From contig JBANDB010000002.1 of NCBI GenBank assembly GCA_037576215.1, positions 1,798,001-1,862,000 on the forward strand: a stretch of 64,000 nt of DNA, written 5' to 3'. Source of the stretch: Armillaria gallica. Taxonomy: Eukaryota; Basidiomycota; Agaricomycetes; Agaricales; Physalacriaceae. The notes below the pieces were generated by a model. The model saw only the letters and a program-made list of their open reading frames with translations. It did no database searches and was not told the origin of the DNA. Below are positions 12,901-23,824 of the stretch, piece after piece. The number at the start of each line of letters is the position of its first letter. Position 1 is the stretch's first letter. Both the position numbers and the translations under genes were made by a program.

Positions 12901-12956
12901 TCGGATACGAGGAATCGAACCTCGCGTTGTGACGTTAACCTTTACACCTATCGAGC
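12901..12956 (-). pseudogene. tRNA-Glu-derived relic lacking the anticodon arm (copy B)
   Basis: This has the same layout as 4594-4650: T arm with TTCGATT and acceptor TATCCGA intact, degraded D arm (GGTGTAAAGGTTAAC) and no anticodon stem-loop. The D loop has extra changes relative to copy A. Confidence 0.6.
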
Positions 12957-13298
12957 CGTAGTAGGTCTCGAATCTTTACGTGTCACCACCACAATTTGGC
13001 TCTCAAACCTCAAATCCATTCGAACAGAGACCGTCGGCCCTACCACCACGTTGTATGTAGGCATAAACATTCGAATTCTATCAGGTAGATTCGCGTCACG
13101 GCCTATAAATGGGGGAATTGGACGTCTTTGCGATACCAAAACAATTTGAAGGAATCAAATTTGTACATAAAATGCCCGGTTGGTCGTAATATAATCTCAA
13201 ATGTCATTCAAATGCCGGAGGAGAAGGGAGGCCAACCCAAGATCTATGGACTTTTGCATCCGTTTCAACGGAGAACTCAGAACTAGCACAAAGCAAGG

Positions 13299-13728
13299 TA
13301 GGGTTGCGCACGAAACCCTAGGTTTTGATACACTAGGGTTTCGGACCGGTAAGTTACCGGTTAGCTACTGGTAATTTACCTCTGCCCGCTGGAGGGGTTT
13401 TCGTCGAGGTAACTTACCTGTCATGTGATGACATTTGAGCAGCAATATCAGTACTATATTCAATCCCATTGTAGTTATATTTTATTTACAGCCAAAAACG
13501 TATCTCTGTAGCAATTTTTGATGAATCACACTTCAGGAGAAAGAAAATTGTGTAAAAGAATACGACAATGAAGATGCTGCAAAATTTTGCAAATGACGCG
13601 CGTCGGGCATGTGATTATACACGTGATAGGGTAAGTAACGGTAAATTACCGTATCAAAACACCCCCCTTGGAGAGGGCTCAGTAAAAAACGGTATGTTAC
13701 CCCCCTGGAGGTTTCATGCGCAGCCCTA
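13299..13728. mobile_element. hAT-like MITE, 430 bp, with 8-bp target duplication
   Basis: The left end TAGGGTTGCGCACGAAACC and the inverted right end TAGGGCTGCGCATGAAACC match at 17 of 19 positions. The element is flanked on both sides by the identical octamer AAGCAAGG (13291-13298 and 13729-13736). An 8-bp duplication with a TAGGG-type end fits the hAT superfamily. The interior has smaller inverted motifs (accggtaagttaccggt, ggtaattta/taaattacc) and no transposase frame. It is absent from duplication copy A, so it probably inserted after the segment was duplicated. Confidence 0.9.
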
Positions 13729-13777
13729 AAGCAAGGAGAAAAATAAAAATAAAAAAAAGTTGTAGAACAAATGTCTA

Positions 13778-13857
13778 TTCGGATACGGGGAATCGAACCC
13801 CGAGCTGCCGCGAATAACAATGAGAGGCGGCAATGTTAGCCGTTACACCATATCCGA
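13778..13857 (-). tRNA. tRNA-Glu (CTC) with a very short putative intron
   Basis: On the minus strand the acceptor strands TCGGATA/TATCCGA pair fully. The D arm is GTGT-AACGGCTA-ACAT, the anticodon stem GCCGC/GCGGC and the T arm CGGGG-TTCGATT-CCCCG. The anticodon loop is 15 nt (CTCTCATTGTTATTC) instead of 7. With anticodon CTC at the normal place, the eight extra bases TTGTTATT after position 37 sit where tRNA introns do. D-loop and acceptor sequence match fungal tRNA-Glu. It lies about 50 bp from the MITE. Confidence 0.8.
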
Positions 13858-15325
13858 ATAAATATAACTACGCTGGCTTGTCTCTCATTCGTTATCTCTT
13901 TTTGACAAACCGTTATCAGCCTAGCTTCACGTGACGTACTACGCTACATAATCCGAGTTTGATCCGAGTAACACTAGTTCGCAATGGGAGAAAATTGTCG
14001 CATTGTGTATGCTGCGACTTGTAATTAGATGTACGGAGGGTGTAGGAGATCGCGACAACAAACTCGCCCACCAAGGGAGAGTCAAGGTGCTAACTCTGAC
14101 TCCGAACATATGAGTCACGAGGAGGGCTAAAGATCGGGGAGTTTCCCGGAGAAATGGGACGTCCTTTTCTTTCGGGAGCTTGCTTTCTTATCGCTTTCCT
14201 GTCTTTAGCGTTGACTTTCTCCAAAGGACTTATTTATTTATTTATTTTCACCCCACAAATATAGCGATGCCTGTCACCAAGACTAGCTGATGAAGAGCAC
14301 TCTCAAACAAATTTCTATGCAAATTCTCCACCTGTAAAACAGCCGGCATAGCCTTTACCCAGCACGTCTTATCGCCATTTCGTTCCCTACTCTCCAAATT
14401 ATGGGACAGACCTCAGCGATACTTGGAACTGCGGTGTTACTCATCTGATTGTCTTTCTCTTGGGTCCTTGTTTGAGGTGCTAATCCCCGAGAAAAGTGTA
14501 GAGTGGAATTTACGCTGTTCCATGTCGCTACTCCGACACACGAAATCCGCATGCACGGTATCTCACAGCCTCAATAATGGTCTTCGAGTCCTGCCCTCTG
14601 CTGGGCATAAATCCCCTCGACTAATGGCGGAAGACGTGATCGGAACGATTGGTGAGTCGTTCCAACTTTCAAGCGGAAGTACCAAGGGAACACTGGGGCC
14701 ATTCGGGTTGCTTTTGTTGGTGGGTCTGAGCTATGCAGATAATTATCGTGTGCTGAATGTATACTGTACATGCAGGACGGTATGCCTAGTGGTGCCATCA
14801 TGGCTCCATGACTGTCTTCTCTCTGATACGTTACCTTACTCTACCTTTTTGCTGACTCCCGTCTCTACGTGGAAGCAACTCCGTTTATTGACTTTCCATC
14901 GGTCCCTCGAATATGACGGATGAGCAACACGTGGTTGGGGTGCAGTTTGTCGCATGGGCGGATTACATCCTGACGCTTGCCACAAATATCGCAAATCTCG
15001 ATGGCAGTATTCGGGAATGGCGCTATGACGACGAGCCATCTGGCTGGTAGCGGCGCGTGATGCACCCTGTGCGTCGTCGGCCTCGATTTGTAACTCATGA
15101 GAGCGGTGGGAGTGAGCATCGTCGATGTGTCTGTTTTGGTGAGCGGTTTTGATTATCTGGTTTCTCGTCACGGCCATTTTTACTTGTGGAGCATACGCAA
15201 GCGGTGGTACATGCGGTTGCGGAGTGGTCAGCGAGCGTGTTTGTTAATGTAGCGGTTTACAACATGTACTACTAACAGAACGACATCGTACTGCGAGAAA
15301 ACGTATAGTACTTTGACCTGATTAT

Positions 15326-15418
15326 GGTAAGCCAGGGAATCGAACCCCAACTCCGGATCTGGATCTGAACTTTGAAGTAATATTGGCAGCTCCGCCATAC
15401 TAGTTACACTGCAGTAAT
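15326..15418 (-). other. tRNA-like element with perfect B box (copy B)
   Basis: This is the duplicate of 7050-7140, nearly identical through the B box GGTTCGATTCC and the A-box-like sequence. The pair is better conserved than its surroundings, which may only reflect chance. Confidence 0.4.
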
Positions 15419-15785
15419 TTAGGGGCCTAGAAACCTGGGGTTCATGGCGGAACGTCATGCCAGAAATATAAGCAACAGCAAGTACGAAATGAGACATAGT
15501 ACATAGTTAATGCTTGAGCTGGCAATCATGACGCAGGCTTTGTTTTATCGAGCGGCAGCGTCGCAGATAGAAGACGCCCGTTGCTCATTAGATGCACTGT
15601 AAGACGTTTTGATGTACCTGCAGGAGGTAGTGACATACTTGTTCTTGTTCACCGCGTCATTTTCTGCCACTTCAAATCCGGGTATTGAAAGGTACCACAT
15701 GCAGATTGCATTGGAGGGTATACAAAACTATACATACAGAGTATTACAAATGTCCATTGTCACCCCGCCTTCGGAAAAGAGAAGC

Positions 15786-16434
15786 CTAGTAGTTGTAGTG
15801 GGCGTTCCAGCAAGAAGTGTCGTAGTACTTGTGGTCATCCTTGTGGTCCTTGTCGTCTTTCTTTCCATCCTTGAGGCCCTTTCCGTCTTTGCGGTCCTTG
15901 TCATCATCACAGTCATCCTCCCACGTCTCGATATTGATCATCTCCACGAACAGCTCACAGACAAACTTGTCATCGGATTTATCTTTCGAGTAGACTATAA
16001 AGATACTGTAAGATAAAGACCGAGCGGGTAGGGGAATCATCGGACGTACCCTGGCATGAGTTGCACTTGTCATCCTTCTCGCAAAAGGACTTGTATTCTG
16101 AAGACAAGACGTCGGTGACATGGACAAAATGGAAGAGGTGCGCTTACCAATCTCGAAGGTGACCTTATCGACCTCCTTGTGCTCGTAGGGGGTGTACTTG
16201 CCCTTGTTCCACCCCTTGAAGTCCTTCTTGTGCTCAAAGACTGGCACCCAGGTGCAGTCCTTGCGCTCGTAGTCCTTGTTGCCGTAGTTGTAGTCCTTGC
16301 TACTACCATCATTGTGGCGGTCCTTGCCCTTGTAATCGACGTCGCCATACGAGTCGTCTCTAAATTGAACGGAACCAGAGAGGGCGGGGACAGCGAGAGC
16401 GGCGAGAGGGGTGAGCGGCAACTGAGAAACGCAT
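15786..16434 (-). CDS. Small secreted Asp/Lys-rich cysteine-containing protein, N-terminus frameshifted
   Basis: Three exons join cleanly: up to 16148, then 16097-16050, then 15994-15786 (introns GTAAGC..CAG and GTACGT..TAG). The product has a hydrophobic start (LTPLAALAVPALSG), a Tyr/Asp/Lys-rich segment, and seven cysteines, three of them from ..FCEKDDKCNSCQ.. in the tiny exon 2. It ends in a charged tail of KDGKGLKDGKKDDKDHK type before DTSCWNAHYNY. This looks like a fungal small secreted protein. The natural start, ATGCGTTTCTCA at 16434 (MRFS..), is one base out of frame with the rest of exon 1. The gene is therefore frameshifted near 16410-16422, or the sequence has an error there. Function is unknown. 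Confidence 0.6.
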
Positions 16435-17094
16435 AGTGAATGAGCGAGCTTAAGTAGGTAGACGAAGATGATTTGTCTGGATACTGTGGGCGAGTTTGTA
16501 GTCCTTTTATATCCTTTCAGCTACCGGAAATTCCCCTGCGGCCGCGTAAGTGGCTGTCTCAACCAACAGGCATACTTGGTGAGTGTCGTATTGAAACAGC
16601 ACCGAACACAAGATGGTGGATACTTGTAGCCAAGAGTAATTTTCGTCAAGACCAGCAAAATGGCCATTTCCAAATACGTGGCAGACTTCAACGTCAGTCT
16701 CAGAAGAAAAGTGGAAATTTGGTGAGTAACAGAAGAGGGCAAAGAGTTGGCTTGAGGATGTAAGTTTGCCGACTTGCCGGCTTCACCTCCTGCGGACTTA
16801 TTCTCACGCTCCTGATCCGTCTTCCACGATCGTGTCGGCGCGTCTTCATGAGTCTTCGCCTAATGCTTGCGTAGCAACCAGCGTGACGGCATTCTTCTTC
16901 TTTCAAGTTCCTAAGCCTGTCTCCAAGTTCTCAAAATACGTTTGACTGGCTCGCGATCCGATTTTACATATGTAAATGCTACTTTGCTTCGCGTCTTTCA
17001 TCACTTAATGTTAACATCGTGTCTTAACAGAAAGACTTTATATCCGCATTGGCAGTACTAGGTCTATTCCCTCCACCAAAGATCACAAACTCGA
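16435..17094. other. Intergenic region between divergent genes
   Basis: This separates the minus-strand secreted protein from the plus-strand MYND gene and presumably holds both promoters. A TATA-like ttatatcc is at 16507-16514 and ttatatccgc at 17038-17047, the latter about 50 bases before the MYND start. No further gene is seen. Confidence 0.4.
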
Positions 17095-19024
17095 ATGGAG
17101 AAACTCATCGCGAGTACAGTTTCGCATCTCGACAGAACTTTTCATACTGATTCATTTGTTCAGAAATCGGCCAAGGGTGGATCATATGAGGCAATGATGG
17201 CGCTGGCGTTACAAGCTAGCAAAGGCCAGCGGGCACATAGAGCTTTCTTTGGTGTCATGGAAGAGAATCTCAAGTTCAACACCGCCTTTATCCAGGATAT
17301 GAAGCGAGGAAAGCTTCCAGTGGTGCCTTCGCTGGATCCCAAAGACGTAGTCAATCTAAGCTGCAACTCGATGCTTGTACTGGCCACAGGCATCAGCAGT
17401 CAACTCCTCCAGCCTGTGTGTTACGCAGACACCACTTCCTCCATGGAAGCCCTTATACCCGCCATATCATTCTGGCTATGCCTCTTCTGCGAGCACATCA
17501 TCTTACCATCCCGAACATCCGAATTCACATTCATTGATTTCCACCATGCGGTGGTATTCATCCTAGCTTGGACCACGTCTCAGAACAAGATTACGATGGA
17601 ATCGAAGCTCTTCACAGATTATATTCCTTTTCTTTGGTTTCACCCTCCCCCTGGCTGTACGAAATATAATTTCGATGATTCCCGGTCATTATTCGCTGCT
17701 GTATATCACGCAGTGATCGCATGTGAATCAACACCATTGAGAAACATTCTCGTTCGACGACTGGAGGAAAACAGTACACTCAGTGCTAACCTCATCATCC
17801 AATTCATTGTTGACGAACTTTCTCATATCCCAGAGGAATCAGACACAACACTTCTCTACAAAACATTTTTGACCGTAATTTCTATCTTCGAACTCTCCGT
17901 CTATTCCCCACCGATCCACACCGCTCTACTGAAGAATAACAGTATCCAATGGGTTTCTCTTATTTTGCGATCCGTTACTCGGCGTACGCGATTCACCTAT
18001 GTGGCGCTGTGCATAGCCATGGATTGTGTGTCCCGGTGTTTGATTTACATCCTGAGAGTCATGCAGGATGGGCACTCGTTCATCCATCAACTCCTGGGAT
18101 ATGACATTCTCCTCTATCTGCTCAAGGCATCCCGCAACCTACATGCTCATCCTGAACTCATTTACCAGAAGGCCAAAGGACTCAAAATGTCCGTGGAGAA
18201 TCATACCGTGAAGATCTTACACATAGTCATATCCCATTTTGCCTACGCGTCGATTCTGAAGCGGTCCAAAAAAGCCATCTCTAAAATTCGGCGACAGCAC
18301 GTCGACGAATTCCTCAAATCCAAAGACCCAGGTTTGATGCGGGTTTGCGTACCGTGGACCGAATTTGTAAACATTGCTTTCTATCGATCCGATATCACCA
18401 AGTCTATTGGTTTGGCTTGTGGTAACAGAGAGGTGCGTAGCCCCGCGTCGATGCCCTCAGTCATTTAATCCTCTCCTATAGTGCCCTGGTGGGACCACGA
18501 CTGTAAAGTTCATGGCTTGTTCTAGGTGCCAGTTCACGCTGTATTGCTCGCGGACATGCCAAAAGGATGACTGGTCTCGGTCATCCACTGGCCACCGTTC
18601 CGTCTGCACAAAGATCAAACAACTTAGAACAGGTCCGTCAAATTGTTTTCGAATTCCCGTGCATTCCCTCACCGGTTTCCTAGATGCCAACCCGTTGCCC
18701 ATGTCTTTCAGCGACTACATGGTGCTCAAAATCCTAAATAGTCAATACGTGGATTGCCACAAACAACAGCCTTCAGAATGGAAAGAGCTGTTGGACGAGT
18801 ATATTGCGGAGAATGGAGAACCTGATCCCTTGTGGCCCTTGGTTTTGAAATTGGATTACCGCACACTCAACGTCGAGCCTAATGTTTGCATCGACTCTTC
18901 GGAACGGTGTGTCGAGGATCGGGAGATCTTAGCCGAGGCGCGAGAAGGGGCTGGGACCCTCGTATATTGTATTATCCCAGATGGGCAGCGTACTGTGGAG
19001 AAGGTGGAATTGGTTGCTTCATAG
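17095..19024 (+). CDS. MYND zinc-finger protein, intact copy
   Basis: Exons 17095-17109, 17164-18432, 18482-18632 and 18684-19024 join in frame to 591 residues. The first intron starts with GC (ATC|GCGAGT..TTCAG|AAA). The two paralogues at 38 and 41 kb have GTGAGT at the same place, which supports the junction. Residues 1-428 are a helical region of unknown function typical of mushroom MYND proteins. The finger spans the exon 2/3 junction: CGNREC, then C-x2-C (ACSRCQ), YCSRTCQ, DDW and GHRSVC, the expected Cys/His zinc ligands. The C-terminal 140 residues contain PMSFSDYM and DPLWPLVL. MYND fingers bind proteins; no SET domain is present. It probably acts as an adaptor or regulator. Confidence 0.85.
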
Positions 19025-19654
19025 TATTTGGATTTCCAGTTTGCCCCATACACTGAATACATTCACACCGTTAGCATTGTAGTCAAGCGTAGACTACTCA
19101 AGACCTCCCAAGCTGCATTCACTAATGCAGGCGGTAACATCGGTCCGAGAGGGAGCTGGCAATCTGGAGAGCGGCAAGAGTTAGCAGCGAGAGAGTTGAT
19201 ACTCAAAAGGAAAAACATTTCAGATATGCCAAGGACGTCAAGCGGGAAAGTCGTCACGTAGACTGATTTTGGAAGTGATTACGCGAAGTTCATGGCTCAG
19301 CGAGAAATGTGAATCTTTCCCAGCGGAACAAGTGATCGTTTCCCTGCCTCGGCAGTCACGGTGACACCAGATAAGCGAAACATGTGAAGTCAAGGGGAAT
19401 CGGCCGGTTAGCGGTGGTACTGTGATGCAAGTCCTTCAAAGAAATTTCCCCTAGAGGCCTACTAAAGGCCCTGAACGTTGAAATAACCACCGATCAATTG
19501 GTAAATACAGCTAGTATGAGAATGACTAGCCGTAGCTCAGTGCTGTACATATGGACTCATCATTCGTTCGAACCAGCCCAGAGAAGTAGCAACAATTATA
19601 TCTGAGCAGTAAATTCTCTAACAATACATATTACGTCTATGAATACAGTGTCTA
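19025..19654. other. Intergenic, nothing supported
   Basis: This is the region between the stop of the MYND gene and the convergent hypothetical gene. No reading frame with motifs or splice support is seen. Confidence 0.4.
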
Positions 19655-20257
19655 CTACTGCTGTCCGATCACCCACTCTAACCCTTCGCGACTCAACAAA
19701 CCCCTCCAACAGTCTTCTAATCCACCCGTATCATGCAGCTCCATGTATGTTTTTATGACGTCTCTCCGGCTCCCCCGACAGAGAATCCCTAGCGCTACAG
19801 CAAACGCGTTCACTCTTCTCCCAGACCCTACAATCAGGATCTTCCCTGAGGCGGTCGTCATCGACTTGAGGAAATCCGAGCGTGACAAAGTCGGTACACC
19901 TCGATCGTTCTCCTCCACGTCCTCGACGCGTATCACAGCCCCGTTCCAGTCCTTTACGTCCCTCCAAGAGACATACACGTCCGTTCCCTCTCCCAATGCT
20001 TGTACGCACACCGCTGAATGTCGAGGCTCTGCTCCAGCTCTAGGGGAATGTACGGATAGTGTCTTGCAGCTGCCTTTGTTGCTACTCTCGCTCTCCTCCA
20101 CGACAACCCTCCTCTTCACCAACGTTCGCCGCGGTAGGTTGCTCACATGCGGTTCGAGGTGGCCCTTGGGCTTGATGGTGATGTTAAAGTTAAGCTTTTC
20201 GTAATGATATGATTCGGGGCTGACGAGGGTAGCTGAAGATGCGGGGGAAGGAATCAT
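19655..20257 (-). CDS. Hypothetical 200-residue protein
   Basis: This is an uninterrupted ATG-to-stop frame. The C-terminal half has a regular alpha/beta pattern: VYVSWRDVKDWNGAVIRVEDV, then GKILIVGSGRRVNAFAVALGILC, a charged helix RRDVIKTYMELHD, and a tryptophan-containing tail. The GxGRRVNA turn after a hydrophobic strand resembles nucleic-acid-binding Alba/Rpp-type folds only loosely, and I do not assign it. The N-terminal 80 residues are basic and low-complexity. There is no signal or membrane segment. The complementary strand is also open (19743-20204), so the coding strand is an inference from the more protein-like composition. Confidence 0.45.
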   Translation of the reverse strand: MIPSPASSATLVSPESYHYEKLNFNITIKPKGHLEPHVSNLPRRTLVKRRVVVEESESSNKGSCKTLSVHSPRAGAEPRHSAVCVQALGEGTDVYVSWRDVKDWNGAVIRVEDVEENDRGVPTLSRSDFLKSMTTASGKILIVGSGRRVNAFAVALGILCRGSRRDVIKTYMELHDTGGLEDCWRGLLSREGLEWVIGQQ

Positions 20258-21187
20258 TGCGGTGGCAGCGTATAGTTACAGTAAGCGTCCACTGCGGTGT
20301 TGTTGAAACAAACACGTCGAGGCCTACGCTGCGTATAGAATGGTTGGTGGTAGCGTGAGATGATAGACGACGCAAGGATGTTGATGAATACCCAAGTCAA
20401 GGATACTAATAAGATAAAAGTCAGTCACGAGAACAATGGCAGCACTGACAGGTAGAATGTACCGGAGGCAGCGAATTCGTCGGGGTTTTTTTAGAGAGAC
20501 ATCAGGTCCTTCAACGGTACCGTGAGGTGTCTTATCTACAACCAATTGAGCACTGCAAGAGCGCAAATAAGACGGACGAGACGCACGGTGAACAGATTCT
20601 TCCTTCAGCGCCGCTGACGTTACGTGCAGGCCGTCCAGTGTCAACGTCAACGCCCAATCCTCGTGTCCAAGTATCGTACTTTCGCTAATATTTGTCGCCG
20701 GAGAGCCAGTGTCGTGTCGTAGGTGGTCGTAAGGAAGTAATGGAGCGGAAACAATGGAATGAAATCATAACCGCCCTATTATAAGTAGTCAGGGACAAAC
20801 GATATCCCGCTTCCGCTGCCGACTCGGATAGAACCGGGCACCGGGTGGCACCTCCCCCGCGGGGTGTGATTGCGGAGAGGAGATCTGAGGTTTGGAGTGT
20901 TGACGTTGGATCGTTGAACTTTGATGTTCAATAAGTGATTTAGTCTGGTAGTGTTCAACGTCCAAGAATCAACGTTCAACGCCCTAGTCGTTGGAGACCT
21001 CAAAGCCATAAGCAAATCAAAAATAAAGCATACTTAACTCAAACTTAGCAGTCTTTCATGCGAGAATTCAAATCGCACCCGGATCTTCGGCGGAGATATG
21101 GACCATGGTCCCATCAATGATTCATTTCTTTTCATACGTACGTCATACACGTTCGTTTGCCTGGGTTCATAGCGGGCTGCGTCTTAA
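20258..21187. other. Intergenic, nothing supported
   Basis: This holds short frames only. A run of related motifs (ttcaacg, aacgttgatt, caacgttcaacg) around 20890-20985 is mildly repetitive but forms no clear element. Confidence 0.35.
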
Positions 21188-22655
21188 CTAGTTAACCCCA
21201 TCGAACCACGGATCGGAAAGTAGCTCGGCGGCGCTGGCGCGTTGCGCAGGATCTAGACGCAAACACCTACGCATGAGAGCCGCTATGGGGAGAACATCCG
21301 TCTCCTCTACAACTTTGAGCCTCTTGATGGATACATCGAAAGGGTAATCGAGTATCGGTGGGTTGGCCTTGAGATTACCTGTGGAGATGGTAAAAGATGA
21401 GCAACAACATTGGGATTCAGGAACGCACACGTACAGGTTGAATCGAAGAATTTGCCGGCCAGTGGGCTCACCGAGAGCTGTTGTGATCCAAAGTCTTCGC
21501 CAGTATAGCATATCATCTGATAGAGCATGAAGTTTGGCTCGTCTAGGCCAAATTTTGGGCACGGCACATACTTGAACAGAGCACCGCCAGTGATGAGTTC
21601 AAAGATCTTTGGATATGTGTTTGTCGACAAGGCGATGGTGGATGGAAGAGAATAACACGTACTAAGCATCCGAACGTCCATATGTCCACCTTCTCGTCCC
21701 ACAATCCGCCGATAATAATTTCGGGAGGACGAAGGGATAAAGGGGAGATTTCTTCGTTGCTGCGGGTGTCGATGAGCTGTGCTGTAAGTATACGTGAGCA
21801 ATGAAGCAGCACACGCGACATGCTTGAAGTTACCGCTGCCAAAGTCGCCCACCACAAAAGCCCGCTGCATGGCCTCTTGCAGAGTCGGGATCGGAAGTGG
21901 CTGCGAGACCGCAGCACTTACCAACCCATCATCAGAGTTTTCAAGGGGATGTCGATGAGATGGGTCGGACGCGAGAAGCTTGTCAATGTCTCCAGTGGAC
22001 ATAGTAGTGTCGAAGAAAATGTTGTCGTGCTTCAGATCGGTATGCACAACACCGCGACTGTGTGCATGGGCGATTCCTCGAAGTAGGTGTAGGATGATGC
22101 GTTTAGCGAGAGGAAAAGGAAGGATGCCGTACTTTGCGAACAGCGACTTTATATCTCCACCGAGAACCTTGGTGACGAGGCAGAGGTGTTGACCTGCACT
22201 GCCTTTGCCGGCAAATGTGAAGTGCAACTTAAGCTGAAGACAGTGTGGACTCGATGAGGGCGACGACACCTTCTCGAGAGCTCCAAGCTCCCAAACGCGA
22301 CCCCGCTTGACGAAGTCGGTATAATAGCCGCTAAGGATCTTGAGGGCAACATAGGAGCCATCCCTAGATAGCATTGTTAGTTTCGTCAAAGGAAACGAGT
22401 GTCGAGCAGCACATACATTGTATCACGAGCGAGCCATGTGCTCGACGACATACCCCAGCCGAGTTTTCTGCAGATAACGTAACAGTTTTCTGGGCCGATG
22501 ACTTGATTGAACTCGAGCTGAGGCCAGCCATATCCTTCTTCAGCTGACATGCCAAGGGGCTCTTCGACAAAAGTCAAGGTATGGTGGACTACTCCGTCGG
22601 GACCAACCGAAATACGTTCGTTGGCCGCTTGAGCATTGGTGGCAATAGAGAACAT
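21188..22655 (-). CDS. SRPK-like serine/threonine protein kinase
   Basis: Exons 22655-22417, 22363-21834, 21781-21663, 21606-21435 and 21378-21188 join in frame (416 residues). The kinase core is complete. It has a glycine-rich loop LGWGMSSSTWLA, YVALKIL with the ATP-binding lysine, catalytic loop GVVHTDLKHDN, DFGS at the metal site, and activation/APE region LSLRPPEIIIGGLWDEKVDIW, followed by WTFGCL and the C-lobe RCLRLDPAQRASAAELLSDPWF. HTDLK and the PPE[IV] region are typical of SR-protein kinases. Mushroom genomes carry many such genes, most of unknown target. The N-terminus (about 80 residues) shows the usual EEPLGMSAEEGYGWPQLEFN lead. A cytosolic/nuclear location is inferred from the lack of signals. 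Confidence 0.88.
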
Positions 22656-23824
22656 CCTAGTACTGCAAGGGACGAGCGCAGACGGCAGCCGGCTTTCATA
22701 TTTGTACTGGGATCGATGATCAGAGACTGACTCTTAGACTGTTAACAGTTTCCAATCACAAGCCACGTGAATTCCCCAATTCTTTCTGAAGAATTCTGGA
22801 AACGACAGAGGGCTTACCGGATATATGAAGTAAACGGAATGAAACTCAATGGCCGGCGAAGCACGATGAGCAAAAAATGTAACATGGCGGGAAGAAAGTG
22901 AGATTGGCAAATGCCGATGCCGCTACAACCGAATTGGTAAGGTAGACGTCACCCGCACTAAATGAAGGTCAGGTGACCTAATGTAATATGGCCAAATCGG
23001 GCGACGATTTCACGAAAATATTGCTCATGCCTTCCCTGCAATAGATATGGGGTAAAAGAGAAATAGATATTGTGTACAATACATATCTGAATAAGACCCA
23101 GTCCAGCATTTTTACCAGAAACATCACCTGATATAGACTCAGCATGCCATGCTTGCTCACTGACTTCTCCCAGGAGAATGAGATTTCATCCACTGTCGGA
23201 AGCCCCCCATCATCTTCCCCTTTGTCTCCTATGACTTCAATCAACAACAACAATTTCAACAACAATTTGAAGGACAAGGACATGATCAAGGACATTACTT
23301 ACCTGATGGGCAATCTATCTCTTACTAATACTAACTAGATATTTGGACTTCACCTTTTCCTTCTCTTAGCTATAAAATTACTCACAGTATTCCATTTTCT
23401 CCAGGCAAGTGCAGACTGGGGGGGCTCTGTTATGGATACTTACTAATCGTGTCTTCACTTTCCCTACCTTTCTTTCTCTTTCTATGCACTTACAGAAATT
23501 TCTCAATGTTTCTTCTCCAAATTTCCTACTAATACATTCTAGAACAAATGTGTTTGTATTTAACTTGTATGGAAATGCCTCAAGGGGCATCTGAATTTAC
23601 TACTTTTAACTCCACTACTTTGTGTGAACCTGAGCGATTAAGTTCGACTATGCCTAGCGCTTTTTGGACATTTCTAGCTATGCCTAGCACTTGCTAGATC
23701 TACTCGGGTTCCTTTGTAGGTAAATTGAACTTACAACTCTCCTCGCTACTCTTGTATTGTAGACTTTATCCGAGTTGTACTTAGCTCATACATTGTCTAT
23801 ACTACACTTATTCTCAACACCTTC
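22656..23824. other. AT-rich gap left of the retrotransposon
   Basis: A short plus-strand frame (23144-23338) with an Asn-rich stretch and KDKDMIKDITYLMGNLSLTN may be a decayed transposon gag fragment. The paired motif atgcctagc..cttttt/ttgctag near 23650-23695 is a short local repeat. No gene is supported. Confidence 0.35.

Larger units (their letters stand above)
11691..15635. repeat. Segmental duplication, copy B
   Basis: This is the partner of 3486-7345. Compared with copy A it contains a 430-bp MITE (13299-13728), a complete tRNA-Glu and several smaller indels; it lacks other short pieces present in A. Similarity ends near a shared motif, tg(c/t)aagac/tgttttgatgta, close to 15615. Confidence 0.85.

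Noticed and set aside
13299..13330. Interstitial telomere repeat (TAGGGTT, CCCTA)
   Set aside because: The motif occurs once at each end as part of a 19-bp terminal inverted repeat with target duplication, not as a tandem array.
16070..16436. Threonine-rich minus-strand and valine-rich plus-strand frames overlapping the secreted-protein gene
   Set aside because: They are frame shadows of the Asp/Lys codon repeats (GAC AAG), without splice support.
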